From contig OX377206.1 in assembly GCA_947396885.1 (NCBI GenBank), positions 87,665,960 to 87,729,959 on the forward strand: a stretch of DNA of 64,000 bases, read 5' to 3'. The translations under genes were made by a program, and so were the position numbers. The notes beneath the pieces are model-generated. The model worked only from the letters and a program-made list of their open reading frames with translations, searched no databases and had not been told where the DNA came from. Positions 31,232 through 42,359 of the stretch are shown piece by piece. Source of the stretch: Heligmosomoides polygyrus polygyrus. Its lineage: Eukaryota; Nematoda; Chromadorea; Rhabditida; Heligmosomidae. Position 1 is the first letter of the stretch. Each line of letters opens with the position of its first letter.

Positions 31232-32040
31232 AAGAAATAACATGAGCATAAAAATGAACGAAAAAATGTAGCTAAATATTATGGCGCGGAAAAATGCTAA
31301 TTAATGTCTAAGAACAAAAAGAAGTAGAAGCAGTAGTGAAGGTTTAGGATGGGCGGACAGCATACATACTATATCGATTGTCGTATCTTCCAATCGATAA
31401 TGGAGGTTATAACAGCATTTGCCGCGTTGCTATGGAGAAACACACTCCAAAGGTGAATTTTTACTGATCCACCAATGGTACATAGCGGTTTTTTGCCCTG
31501 TTATTTGCAAGGATCACCACGAGGGCAAATCAGAGCTTAAAGTGCACCCAACATACCCAGCATGGTTGGCCAGAACCCCCCCCCCCTATTTTCCTCGTTG
31601 ATTACGAAAAGGGAAAAAACGTTATCTTTCGTTTTTTTTTTCTGGAGAAATTGGAATCCTTTTGTAAGTTTAAGAGCGAATCGAGCTCGAGACAGAGGTT
31701 AAGAACAGCGTTTTCCCTTCTACTCTTTCCGATGTTCACTTTCCATTTCAAATCTGAAAGACTGCTGTACTTCCGTTGCCACTGAAATGAGTATTTCGTT
31801 GATAAACTCGTTCCTATTTCGTTCTGCAGTAAAGCGTTGTATGAAACGTGAAAGTCCTTCAAACGAGAATTCGCAATCGAAATCAATGAGCATTTTGAAG
31901 AACAAACCGAACAAAATCATCTCTGCGGAAAAAAGTGGACATAATCGGATAGAGCTTTGATGCACAGCGCTGACTGAGCGTTTGGCGGCATACAAACTTT
32001 CATCAGAGGAATAACTTCATCTTAGGAAGATAGCTTACAA
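31232..32040. other. Unassigned stretch
   Basis: No gene supported. A minus-strand frame (31886-31602) and an overlapping one (31995-31720) lack known motifs. A CCCCCCCC run at about 31578 and a T-rich run follow each other. Confidence 0.4.
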
Positions 32041-32049
32041 TTCAATTCA

Positions 32050-32225
32050 GTTTCTTTAAGCCTCAAGTGGTAGGTATCGAGGTTGTGAGCTGTCTTAACG
32101 AATGGTGCGTAGTGTAATGGCGTACAGCATTCCCGCCCGGTTAGAGGGAGGTGCAGGTTCGAGTCCCGCCTAGCGCTAGAAGTTTTGGTCGCAACGAAAC
32201 ATCGTTATAATAGCTTACAATGTTT
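32050..32225 (+). mobile_element. SINE-B copy with inverted tail fragment
   Basis: The tRNA-like head is at 32104-32178 (box A GTGTAATGGCG, box B GGTTCGAGTCCCGCC). It continues AGAAGTTTTGGTCGCAACGA. Directly left, 32050-32095 is a tail piece in the opposite orientation (TTTAAGCCTCAAGTGG). Confidence 0.75.
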
Positions 32226-32451
32226 CACGATTCTTTTCCTATATATCGGAACAACATCCAGAAAACTTTCCGTGCTTTCGTTTAAAGACGGCGGAAGCAA
32301 CAGGCACTAGGTGAGGCGCTTTCAAATGCTTCCAAAGCAGATCGAACGTTTTTTTGAGCTTTTAAAAATTCTCAGTCGTTTTTCTGGTACAGAGCTCTGA
32401 TAGGAGATTTGAACCACACCTTTGCAGCGACTATTTCGTTCCGTTACACAT

Positions 32452-32722
32452 TCACGGCTCTCCTGGCGCAGTCGGCGAAGGCGCCGACTCTCGCTTGTAC
32501 AAGACAATGCACACTGATTCAAGGTTCAAGGTTCGGGTTTCGTCTAAGCTAGCCAATACTCCCATAACTTCGGACTCTACTAGCTAAAACACCGACTTAT
32601 TCATCGGCTGGCCACCGCAAGTATAGCCGAAACGTCGAAGGGCCTCCATGATTTCTTCAAGAATTCGCCTGCGTGGCGCATCCTCCAAAGGGAGTGATTA
32701 ACGCCGGACTTTATTCTCCGTC
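32452..32722 (+). mobile_element. SINE-A, degenerate
   Basis: Box A TGGCGCAGTCGGCG, box B GGTTCGGGTTTCG, body shortened, and the end AGTGATTAACGCCGGACTTT. Confidence 0.75.
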
Positions 32723-32725
32723 CCC

Positions 32726-33486
32726 AAACATTCATGCGATGCATATTATTTTGCACGAAAGAAGTGAAAAGCACAAAACAATACGATGATAACATTATCA
32801 AAATTTTTTGAATTATAAAAACAGATAAAATAAAAGAATAGCGAGAACCGGTTTCGCTTAACAGTAAGAGGCAACAGGGAGCGTGAGCAGGCAATCACGT
32901 ATCTTACAAGATTTATGAAGTACGGAAAAGTACAGCATATATTGAACAAATCGTTGTAGATCTATCAACGAAAAATAGGGTCAGAAGAAGGGGGTTTCGT
33001 TTTAGTTGAACAGCTTTACTGCGACAGCTCAAGCTGAAGATGCCCGAAGAAAGAGATCCCGGAAGCAGAAGACATTAATTATGTGAAGCATCAGAATGTC
33101 AGATATTTGTCCGCCTCAAACGTGTGGGTAGCAAGAATTTGAGAAATGTTAAGAGCAAATGGTTACCAAAGGAGAAAAAAAAAGGGTTAGAATTCAACTG
33201 CAAAGACCGCAATCAAAAATTTCCAAGAATTCTTCCATCGATCGTCTTCAATCGGAAGGGTGTCTTTCCTTACACCTTTCGAATAGGAATTTTGTACTCT
33301 CCGTACCTCTGCGATCCCTCCCCATCAGTTTCTAGAGCGTTGATTTTTGAAGGAATTCTACATTCAACAACATTTTGGGAGAAAGGCGGTTATATGAAAA
33401 TGCATGCTTTTATTTTGTTTCTAAACTCGCAAATACTGACTTTTGTGTACTCCTTGAATAAATAGATAAATAAGTAAATAAATAAG
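32726..33486. other. Unassigned stretch
   Basis: AT-rich, no gene supported; the frame at 33124-33465 on plus has no recognised motif. Confidence 0.4.
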
Positions 33487-33770
33487 AAAAGGATAAAGGG
33501 AGGCATTACTCAATCCGTTTTGGGATGCGCCACGCCTTCTACTTCTACGGAATGTCGTGGAGGCGGGATGAATGCGTATTTGGCCTTACAATGGTTTGGG
33601 GTGGCCAGCCGATAAACAAATCAGCGCTTTATTCTTCCCAAATAGATCTGGTACCAAATCACCGACCCCGGAGGGATGGAAGGCTTGCTTGGTCAGGGCG
33701 GGAAATCCGAACCAGGAATCTGGTATCGGGTGCACGCGACATCCGCGACCCCCCTGCGCTGCACGAGCCC
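33487..33770 (-). mobile_element. SINE-A, full length, inside an AAATA-type microsatellite
   Basis: GAAAAGGATAAAGGGAGG at the left, complete body, and the inverse of box A at the right. Both flanks are AAATAAATAGATA repeats, so the target duplication cannot be separated from the microsatellite. Confidence 0.9.
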
Positions 33771-33951
33771 AAATAAATGAATAAATAAATAGATAAATAA
33801 ATATACACAGACAAACAGCCTGGAGAGGAAGGAGATTCAACAAATTACGCTGATTGCGTTGATTATTTCCGGTTTAATTTTGTATTAATTTTGGGTAAGC
33901 AATGTATGTTATCGTTAAAAATTTCAGAAATTTACAGAAGAAAAATAATCA

Positions 33952-34195
33952 GCGCCGGTGGTATAATGGCGTAGAGCATTCCCGCCCGGTCAGAGGGAGG
34001 TGCGGGTTCGAGTCCCGCCTGGCGCTAGAATTTTTGATCGCGAAAAAAACATCGTTGTAACAACTTACGTCTTCGGTACCAGCCAATTGAGGCTTAAAGA
34101 AACAGATTGGAATCATTTCTATCTGGATCTACAGCTTAACTGGTTCCATGCTGATATCAGCGGTCCGCTCATCCCGATATACGGGTGAGTGCTGA
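33952..34195 (+). mobile_element. SINE-B, best-preserved copy (tRNA-Gly-like head)
   Basis: The head at about 33953-34027 closes a 7-bp acceptor (GCGCCGG with CTGGCGC) and a perfect T arm (GCGGG-TTCGAGT-CCCGC), with box A TGGTATAATGG. The anticodon arm does not give a 7-base loop, so it is a SINE head and not a working tRNA. The tail has GATCGCGAAAAAAACATCG, then GCCAATTGAGGCTTAAAG. Confidence 0.82.
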
Positions 34196-34220
34196 GGTGT
34201 GGATATTGCGTTCGATCAAA

Positions 34221-34335
34221 CGGCGCCGGTGGTATAATGGCGTAGAGCATTCCCGCCCGGTCAGAGGGAGGTGCGGGTTCGAGCCCTTACTGGCGTTAGA
34301 AGTTTTGATCGCAACAAAACTTCGTTGTAAAAGAA
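34221..34335 (+). mobile_element. SINE-B, second copy in tandem
   Basis: It starts with the same head as 33952 about 270 bp further on and continues GAAGTTTTGATCGCAACAAA. The close head-to-tail spacing suggests tandem duplication. Confidence 0.8.
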
Positions 34336-34619
34336 GAATAGTTCATCATGAAATCAAAGGTAATAGAGAACACTAATAGACCATCATCTCAGACCTTTGA
34401 CGCCTAAAGGAATAAGGGCACCATGGCCAACTGGTACGGATAACAGACTTTCTTACTGACTGCATGCGCTGTCAGCAACACTAAAACTATGAACTTCTGT
34501 TGTTTTCTTTACTTTCACTTTGTTGTTTCTCCTTTCTAATTTCCTTCCTAAACTAGTTTCCCTACCATGTACTTGGCTAGTTTGTAGCGCACTTTTTGTA
34601 CTGAACAATGTCAAAAATC

Positions 34620-34894
34620 GGATCTATCTTAGTGGGCGGGAAGGGGGGGAGGGTGGGGGGGGGGGGAGAGAGAGAGGGAGAGGGAGAGAGAGAAGGGGAA
34701 CGGAAGGGGTGACACTTAACGCTGTCCATTTGTAAACAGCTGCAAAATTCAAGGTAATTTAAGGCTATTTTGAATACGCGATACTGAAAAATTGTACGTT
34801 CTTTTGCAAATTTTTAGCCAGAGGGTGCCATCATACTTAATACGTTTAATACATTTCGTTTTTCTAGCGGTGCCCCTCCAACTAGGATAGATCC
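34620..34894. mobile_element. 275-bp MITE with 8-bp duplication, relative of 10487-11818
   Basis: Ends GGATCTATCTTAGTGGG and the inverse of GGATCTATCCTAGTTGG. Flanks CAAAAATC (34612-34619) and AAAAAATC (34895-34902) match 7 of 8. A G/A-rich run fills 34636-34705. Confidence 0.8.
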
Positions 34895-34902
34895 AAAAAA
34901 TC

Positions 34903-35296
34903 TTGGAGAGCTTATTTTGGTCTATGCTTAAATGGGTTCAAGTTACTGATAAACTATGTTTTTCTCTTGTTCATTTTATAGTTTTTTTTTTTACTCCGAG
35001 CGTAATCTGTTCTCATTCCGCTCGCTAGTTATTAACTAGAGGGGGGGGGGGGGAGGGTCCACGAGCAGAATGTCCACGTACAGAATAAGGCGGTGTGCGT
35101 CACATGAATTCTTAGAACTTGCTAAATATGCCTGCATTACGTATTCTGTTCATCGTGATCTATTGGAAAGAAAACGAGTCAACCACACTTCGCCTGTTTT
35201 CATCCCTCAAGGAAGGTAGGTCTCTCCAAATCCGCTCCCTTATGAAAAGATTTCCGCTGAAGGTGTTTTGTAGCGCACCAAAATGAATAAATTACG
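34903..35296. other. Unassigned stretch with 13-G run
   Basis: A run of 13 G at about 35042 follows AACTAGA. It resembles the G-rich inner edge of the 34620 family, perhaps a broken copy. No gene. Confidence 0.4.
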
Positions 35297-35425
35297 GGTA
35301 CCAGTCCTGCCTGGAAGGGTAAAACACTGAGTCCTCGATCACCGCAAATCATTGCAAAGGCCAACCATACATTCAAATCGCCTCCACGACATCCGTAGAA
35401 ATCGAATGCGTGGCGCATCCCTGAA
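35297..35425 (+). mobile_element. SINE-A 3' half
   Basis: GGTACCAGTCCTGCCTGG to GAATGCGTGGCGCATCC, without head or tail. Confidence 0.7.
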
Positions 35426-35552
35426 AGGCTCTAAGTTAGTGCACTACAGAAACTACCTTCAGTGCTATGTTGTCCGAGAAGGCATCGTGGTACAAGTCTG
35501 GTCTAGAAAAGAGGATCCTCCCTCGTATTTCTCTGTAAAACCCTGAGAATTT

Positions 35553-36015
35553 ATGCGAGTGGCGTAATGGGCTAGAAGAGGGTGCGGATTCGAGCGAGTG
35601 CCGCCTGACACAAGAGTTCTCACCGCAAATAAGCATCATATAACCTCAACCACAACCGCTATATGTTCAGGGAAAACCGTAAGTCATCATTCTTAAAGGC
35701 TTCCAGCTTAGTTGTCCCATGCTGGCATCAGAGGGTGGTGAAATGAACTAGCACCATGCCCGGAAAGTACAGGGTGCAGCTTCGAGCCCGACTGGTGCAA
35801 GAGTTCTGACTGCAGCTAAACATCCTCTTGACATCATATAACCTCAACCACAGCCGCTCTAGGTTCGAGCAAAAATGTAGAATATCGTTTCTCGAAAGGC
35901 TCCAGCTTAGTCGTTGCCATGCTGGCGTCAGCGGGTGGTTTATGGGCTAGTATCCTGTCAAGAAGGGTTCGAATCCGGCCTGTAGCAAGAGTTTTGATCA
36001 CAATTGAACACCCCT
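35553..36015 (+). repeat. Three tandem degenerate SINE-B units, about 190 bp each
   Basis: Heads near 35553, 35740 and 35938 each have a box B-like TTCGAGC or TTCGAATC and are followed by CAAGAGTTCT or AAGAGTTTTGATCAC. The shared body phrases are CATATAACCTCAACCACA and CCAGCTTAGTTGTCCCATGC. The regular spacing points to tandem amplification and not independent insertion. Confidence 0.7.
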
Positions 36016-36060
36016 TTAAAAAGGCGGAAACGTTTAAGATATGAGCGTTTGAAATGGATA

Positions 36061-36406
36061 GATAAAGGATAAGGATAAAGGGCGGCGTTACTCAATCACT
36101 TCTGAGATGCGCCACGCATTCTACTTCAACGGGATATCGTGGAGGCGATTTGAATGCGTATTTGTCCATACAATGACTTGCGGTGACCAACCGATGAACA
36201 ACTCAGCCATGACCGATTCTCAACGAACTTCGGCATGGTGAATTGCTGTTATACGTGTAGGGCTCTACATGAGATTGGTAGACGGAATTTCGAGTCGGCG
36301 CTCCTTCCCAGACAAGTGTGGCACCAATTGAGGGATGGAAGACTTTGTTGGCCTGGGCGGGATATTCGACAGCCGACACCTCCTCCGATTGCGCAACACG
36401 AGCCCA
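36061..36406 (-). mobile_element. SINE-A with about 90-bp internal insertion
   Basis: The tail and 3' body are normal to GATGAACAACTCAGC; about 36207-36300 is foreign sequence, then CTTCCCAGACAAGTGTGG resumes. A further partial copy lies at 36420-36478. Confidence 0.8.
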
Positions 36407-36478
36407 ATAATTAAATAAGTTGGTATTTAATCTTTCCCAGACGAGTCTGGTACAAATTCACCGGTCTCTAAGGGAGGC

Positions 36479-36810
36479 TGCCATCTGTGGAATAGACACA
36501 AGACGAAGCCGCGTCTCTAGACTTGCACCGGCATCGGTTGAAAATTCCACGTTGTAAAAAAAATCTCTAGAATAAGCATGCAGCTGCACTACTGGGTGCT
36601 GTCGACCAGGGTTTAGCGGAAAACTTAACGGCTAACGAATTAACGGCATTTTTCGTTACAATCTGGCTTAACGACTTAACAGAAATTTTAAGGTATTTAT
36701 CGAAATTTTTAGCGCACTGATTTCTCAATAAGTTTATCACTTTTCGTCTTAATCTTCACTAGTATTGCAGTCCTTACCCTCCCGATTAGGACTGCTCCGA
36801 GAAAACCATT
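36479..36810. other. Unassigned stretch
   Basis: No gene seen. A phrase CTAACGAATTAACGGC with internal repeats is present at about 36600-36690. Confidence 0.4.
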
Positions 36811-36824
36811 CAAATCAGCAATAA

Positions 36825-37116
36825 AGGATAAAGGATAAAGGACGGCGTTATTCAATCCCTTTTGGGATGCGCCACGCATTCTGCTTCTACGTAATATCAT
36901 GGAGGCGATTTGAATGCGTATTTGGCCATACAATGACTTGCGGTGACCAGCCGATGATGAAGTCAGCGCTCTATCCTTCCCAGACAAGTCTGGTACCAAT
37001 TAACCGACCCCTCAGGGATGGAAGGCTTGGTTGGCCTGGGCACGAAATCCGAACCCGGAACCTGCTATCGGGTGCACGCGACAGTCGGCGCCTCCTCCAA
37101 CTGCGCTACATGCGCC
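36825..37116 (-). mobile_element. SINE-A, full length with 14-bp duplication
   Basis: The target duplication CAAATCAGCAATAA lies at 36811-36824 and 37117-37130. The tail of AGGATAA units and the full body and head make it a reference copy. Confidence 0.97.
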
Positions 37117-37130
37117 CAAATCAGCAATAA

Positions 37131-38290
37131 TAAACAAAAACAGTCCGTTATAGCATAGCCATAAATGGCGATAGGATATTGTGCTCCAATGCCGATCTGT
37201 TTGAGTATGACCTACGGGCTTGCTCCCGTGACGTCAGACAGAGCTCGCGAATTCTGTTTTTGTTTCCATGCTATTTTTCATGCCTTCTATGGCGCACTTG
37301 AATTTTTAGAAGATATGCACTTAGAAGAAAAAATTAACGCCCAGGATATTGTGTCCACCCTGTTGCCGACGTATCCAGCAGAAAAGCAATCAATAGAGGA
37401 GGAAACAATAGCTGCTTATTAGTGGCACATAGAGTTGTATGGAGTTTGTGAAAGTGCAACGTATTGAGGAGTTTTGCAAAGAGGGTGCAGAGCAAGCAGA
37501 CTGAGTGGCTGTGAATGTGTTTTGACGTGTTAGGCGGCGTGTGGAAAACGAGAGCGAATTGTATGAAATTGAAACAGCGCGGGGCCAGATAAGGGGAACA
37601 TGTGACGCCAACTAGCGCCATGATGGCGCTGCAAAACAAACAAAGGTCCCCCAGAATCGCATTGTACTCATTTGGTGCCGCAGGAGAGATTGCGATCGCA
37701 AAGGACCAAATGCTACACGAAGCAAAGATCAGATGCAATGATGACACACACACACACACGCGTACGCACACGTGCCAATATATACACATGCACACACAAA
37801 CATGCACACACACACCTCCACAAGCTCCTTCTCTGGCGGCTGCTCTTTCCCCCTGTCGTCGACGACGACAACGTCGTCGTCATGCTCTGTCTAGCATCTC
37901 CACGACTGCACTCTAGCGCATCACCAACACCCGGGAGAGGTGACGGAGCAGCGGCTGCAGAAGAGCAGCGACAGCAACGGCAACAGCAATAGCAACAGCA
38001 GCAGGGTGTTTTTGGTTATCAGGGCACACGGCGAGATTGCACGCACACGAGACTATCGCCACCGCCGACGACGACGCCGGCGGTGACGCCGCCGCAACGC
38101 CATGCGCGCGCACGTACGGCGACGGAAAAACACAGCGAACGAACAAAAGAAATAGGGATGCAGATCGGGACGTTAGGGGGGGGGGAGATCTCACGTGCCG
38201 GTTTTGCCCCGGCAAACAACAAACATTCGAGAGACGCTTCTTGCGGATCCGAACAGGTTCGCTGACGTAGCACCACAGAGCACAACATCA
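37131..38290. other. Mixed block: CA repeat and GC-rich stretch
   Basis: An ACAC-rich microsatellite runs at about 37743-37818, then a CG-rich block with GTCGTCGACGACGACAACG near 37856 and CAGCAGCAACAGCAA-like runs. Frames on both strands overlap. No gene is recognised; a promoter-type region cannot be excluded. Confidence 0.4.
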
Positions 38291-38297
38291 GCGACCG

Positions 38298-39300
38298 AAT
38301 CGCGCGCGCGCCCACGAGACGAGCGCTGCTGCTGAATAGATGAGCGGCAACATTCTAATGAGCAGGAGGTGTATGTATGTACTAGCAGCTACTGTACACT
38401 ATAGGTGTGCTTTTGAGAAATTTTATCGAACGAATGAATGAGCGAATGAATTCGATGTCGAACGTTTTCGAACGAATATTCGATGTCGGAAATTTTCGAG
38501 CGAGCGAGTGAACGACTTTATTCGACCTCGAAAGGTTTTGGACGAATAAACTAACGAATTTATTCAATCTCGAAAAATTTCGAACGAATATATTCGACCT
38601 TGAAAGGTGTTGGACAAACAAACTAACAAATTTATTCAATCTCGAAAAATTTCGAGCGAATAAACGAACGAATTTATTCAATCTCAAAAAATTTCGAGCG
38701 AATGAACAAACGAATCTGTTCGATCTCGAAAGATTTCAAACGAATAAACTAACGAAATTATTCAATTTCGAAAATTTTCGAGCGAACGATCGAACGAATT
38801 TATTCGCTCGTCAATCTTTTCGAATGGTAGATAATCGAATAAGCCAATTTTTCGTTTTCTCAAATAATCGAATAGTCGAACAATTGGTTCGAATTAGGTT
38901 ATGTGCTTTGAGGTTTGAGGCTCATTCGATATTCGAATAAAGTTATTCGGTTTCCGAGTAATATTCGAATATGACCACCGAATCGCGCGCGCGCCCATGA
39001 GCACTGCTGCTAGAGGAGCGGCGACGTCCGTAAGTGTTATGACAAAAAGGTTCGTCTGGAGATGAAGCGACACAAACCACTTTGTGTGAATAAAAATTTC
39101 TGATTTTATACTCTTCACTTTCACTTTACTTTATTATAATGAGTAGGAGTAGGAATGTACTAGTAGCTACGATCCCACCATAAGTGTGCTTTTGAGAAAT
39201 TTTATCGAGTGAATGAATGAACGAATTCTTTCGATGTCGAAAAATTTCGAGCGTATGAGCGAACGAATTTATCAAAATAAAATTTTTTGAATGTTCAAAA
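38298..39300. repeat. Degenerate TTCGAA-rich tandem repeats and flank duplication
   Basis: About 38420-38960 holds irregular units of 40-72 bp with GAACGAATTTATTCAATCTC and GAAAAATTTCGAGCGAATG. The lead-in (GAATCGCGCGCGCGCCCA, then GTGTGCTTTTGAGAAATTTT) occurs twice, at about 38298-38480 and 38978-39260. The minus-strand frame at 38687-38382 is made of the repeats. Confidence 0.75.
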
Positions 39301-39339
39301 ATCAAATGAGCTCCATTTTCGTTTATTGGACAAGTCCAT

Positions 39340-39510
39340 CCGATGGACAAGACAGCGTTTTGTTAACCCTAGACAAGTCTGGTACCAATTCACCAAGCCT
39401 GTAGGGATGGAAGGATTGATTGGCCTGGGCGGGAAGTCCAAACCAGAAGCATGGAATCGGCTGCATGCGACAACCCGCGTCCGATGCCCGACTGCGCTAT
39501 CATGCGCCCT
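39340..39510 (-). mobile_element. SINE-A head half
   Basis: CCGATGGACAAGACAGCG to CCGACTGCGCTATCATGCG; the 3' part is missing. Confidence 0.78.
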
Positions 39511-39994
39511 TAAAAATGAACGACAAACTAAAACTGCTAGAAACTAAGTAATAGAACAAGTAAAATACAGAAGGTCTGCCGTATAGGAACATACTCTGCT
39601 GATTATGAATAAGCAATTATGAGTTAGGAAAAGGAAACAAGGGCGTGGAACACGAAACACGTGACAAATCCTATGCGTATAAGCGATCAAGCCACCTGAC
39701 CGCATCTGATCCTTCAGCACAGCATCGTGATGCTACGAAAAGTGCTTACGGAAACGTATGGAAGAGATCAACGAGCAAACAGACAAACAGATAAACAGAA
39801 AACATGCGGGGCGGTTGTTGACGAGCGAACACGAGAACGATTAAAGATCGCGGGCGTTCGTGGTTCATCCTAATGCGTTTCACATAAGCCAACATCTATT
39901 TGCGAAGCAGTAAGTAGACAATATCTATGCCCTCCCTGTCCACTCGCTGATGCGTATGCCGAAAAAACGTATTTAGCTACGAGTGAAAAGTGAT
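39511..39994. other. Unassigned stretch
   Basis: No gene or repeat end recognised. Confidence 0.45.
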
Positions 39995-40005
39995 ACATAC
40001 AGGGT

Positions 40006-40302
40006 ATAAAGGATAAAGGATAAAGGACGGCGTTACTCAATCCCTTCTGGGATGCGCCAGCGCATTCTACTTCCACGGGATGTCATGGAGGTGACATGAA
40101 TGCGTATTTGGCCATACAATGACTTGCGGTAGCCAGCCGATGAACAAGTCAGCGCTTTATCCTTCCCAGACAAGTCTGGTACCAATTCACCGACCCCGGA
40201 GGGATGGAAGGCTTGGTTGGCCTGGGCGGGAAATCCGAACCAGGAACCTGGTATCGGGTGCACGCGACAGTCGCGCCTCTTCCGACTGCGCTACACACGC
40301 CC
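40006..40302 (-). mobile_element. SINE-A, full length, inserted in a Tc1-type TIR
   Basis: The target duplication ACATACAGGGT is at 39995-40005 and 40303-40313. The site is the outer end of a Tc1-type element (TACAGGGTGCCTC continues to the right), so the SINE is younger than that element. Confidence 0.96.
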
Positions 40303-40307
40303 ACATA

Positions 40308-40378
40308 CAGGGTGCCTCACAAAAAATGTATACGCTGTCCGAAAGGTGATAACTTTGCTCGATAACTTTGCTCACAGT
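40308..40378. mobile_element. Fragment of the Tc1-type family seen at 3980-5602
   Basis: TACAGGGTGCCTCACAAAAA then CGAAAGGTGATAACTTTGCT matches the inverse of 5540-5604. Only this end is present. Confidence 0.75.
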
Positions 40379-40451
40379 AAAGACACAAAAGAGTTTAAGA
40401 ACAAAGTTAAGTTAATTAAAGAAAGTTTAGGAAAACAGAATTCTTCTGAAA

Positions 40452-40712
40452 GGGATAAAAGGATAAAGCGCAGCGTTAACGAATCCGTCTGGGGAATGCG
40501 CCACGCACTCTACTTTTACAAGATGACGTGGAGGCTGGATTTGGATACATAATTAGGTTATCCAGTGTACGCTGTCCTTGACAGGGGAACCTGGTACCAT
40601 TTCTCTGACCCCATCGAGATCAGGGCTTGGTTGACGTAGGTCGGGATTCTGAACCTTAGATCTTGATTCGAAGTGCATGCCCTAGCATACAGTCCCTCCT
40701 ATTGTACTAGCC
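40452..40712 (-). mobile_element. SINE-A, degenerate
   Basis: GGGATAAAAGGATAAAGCG tail, ATGCGCCACGCACTC body, eroded head. Confidence 0.72.
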
Positions 40713-40739
40713 AGTCGACTACAAGCAGCTATTTTTGCT

Positions 40740-41037
40740 CGGGGCGCATGGAAGCGCTGTCGGTAGACACACCGGTTCACGTGTGCACCGTGATTCATCG
40801 TTCTTGGTTCGGGTCACCTCCAGGCCAATCAATCCCTCATCAGCCCCGTGTAGGTGAATTGGTACCAGACTTGTCTAGAAAGGATGAAGCCTTGATTTGT
40901 CCATCGACTGGCCGCCGAATGTCATTGTGTGGGCTAAATACGCACTCAAAAATCCTCCACGATTCCACATAGAAGTAGAGGGTGTGGCGCATCCCACGAA
41001 GAGATTGCCTAGCGTCATCCTTTATCCTTTACCCTTA
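40740..41037 (+). mobile_element. SINE-A, degenerate
   Basis: GGGCGCATGGAAGCGCTGTC head, GGTTCGGGTCACC box B, full-length body and CCTTTATCCTTTACCC tail. It is head-to-head with the preceding copy. Confidence 0.8.
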
Positions 41038-41063
41038 ACTGTACTCTATTATAACACGTGCTA

Positions 41064-41498
41064 GGGCGCGTGTAGTGCAGACGGAGGAGGCGCCGGCTGT
41101 CACGTGCTCCCGATCCCATGTTCCTGGTTCGGATTTCCCGCCCAGGCCAACCAAGCCTTCCATCCGTCCGGGGTCGGTGAGTTGGTAGCAGACTTGTCTG
41201 GGAAAGATAAGGCCCCGTTTATACTTCCGACGCCGAGCGACGCGACGGATGTAAAGTGGCCAAATTGATCGATCGCGTCGCTCAGTCAACGTGGCCACCG
41301 TATGTGGTGTCGCGTCGCTCAGCGTGGAAGTATAAACGGGCTTTAAAGCGCTGACTTGTTCATTGGCTGGTCACCACAAGTCGTGTTGCCAAATACGCAT
41401 AGAAATCGCCTCCACGACATCCCGTAGAAGTAGAATGCGTGGCGCATCCCGCAAAGGGATTGAGTGACGCCGTTCTTTATCATTTATCCTTAACACCT
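41064..41498 (+). mobile_element. SINE-A with nested micro-MITE and 12-bp duplication
   Basis: The target duplication TAACACGTGCTA is at 41052-41063 and 41499-41510. The body is split by a 133-bp element at 41211-41343; removing it plus one TAA restores GATAAAGCGC as in other SINE-A copies. Confidence 0.96.
41211..41343. mobile_element. PIF/Harbinger-like micro-MITE, copy 2, inside SINE-A
   Basis: Ends GGCCCCGTTTATACTTCC and the inverse of AAGCCCGTTTATACTTCC, with TAA duplicated at 41208-41210 and 41344-41346. The empty site is known exactly from sibling SINEs. Related to 17174-17307. Confidence 0.95.
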
Positions 41499-41510
41499 TA
41501 ACACGTGCTA

Positions 41511-42348
41511 TACAGTAGGACATTACAGAAAAACCAAAATTATTTTGCAAGTTTGCTGAAGCGGCACAGTTTCGTTGATGGAGTCAACATATCAATTCTT
41601 ATCACAACAGATACGGCTGACATCGCTGGCAGAATGGCACATATTTGCGAAAAGTGATTCTTCATTGGGCAGGAAAAAAGTGTGCAAGCAAGGTACGTGG
41701 AAGATTGGAGGGCTAGGACGTTCTCTGGTCTACGGCAAGTCCAACGCGACCAGGAGCAGCAACGCGGCGGCAGGCGGCAAAAACTGAAACGTCAATGCCG
41801 ATCTGAAGAAGTAAAGGGAATCTGAGACGATTTCGTCCGAAGAATTTGTGAAGAGGAGCTGGAGAAAGAGGCGGAGAATATGTGAGGAGGAATATCTCGA
41901 GCCAATATCTTTTTCTAGAAAACGCTATCGTTCCTCTGACGCTAACGACGTACATGTAGAAACAATTCCTTTGCGTTTCTCCTTTTTTGATTCTATAAAC
42001 TTCACTTCTATCAACTAGCGTTCACCAAAACAAACTAAAAATTAATTCTGGAGAAACAATAAGAAGCTCGTTAAAACTTCGCCGTCAGAGGAACGCTGGA
42101 GAATCAATCTAATTGCCACCTATCCGCTCTTCAAAAATGTTTAATATTCTGACCCACTATGAATCGATGAGTTCCTTCTCTTTCAACTGCTATCCGCAAA
42201 TCAGCGCTAGACAACTATGACAGACAGCACACGTTTTTAATTCTTTAGTAAACAAGATATATAGAAAATAGTAAGAAAATATAAACAAAACAAGTGTTTG
42301 GTAGAACTCTTGACCACTTCACAGAGAGTTGCTGGTTTGATATTAGGC
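41511..42348. other. Unassigned stretch
   Basis: No gene supported. Short frames at 41575-41787 (plus) and 41955-41713 (minus) lack motifs. Confidence 0.4.
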
Positions 42349-42359
42349 ACTTTTAGATA

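Noticed and set aside
33953..34027. Functional tRNA-Gly gene
   Set aside because: Acceptor and T arm fold, but the anticodon loop is too long, and the same head recurs with a common downstream body. It is a SINE head.
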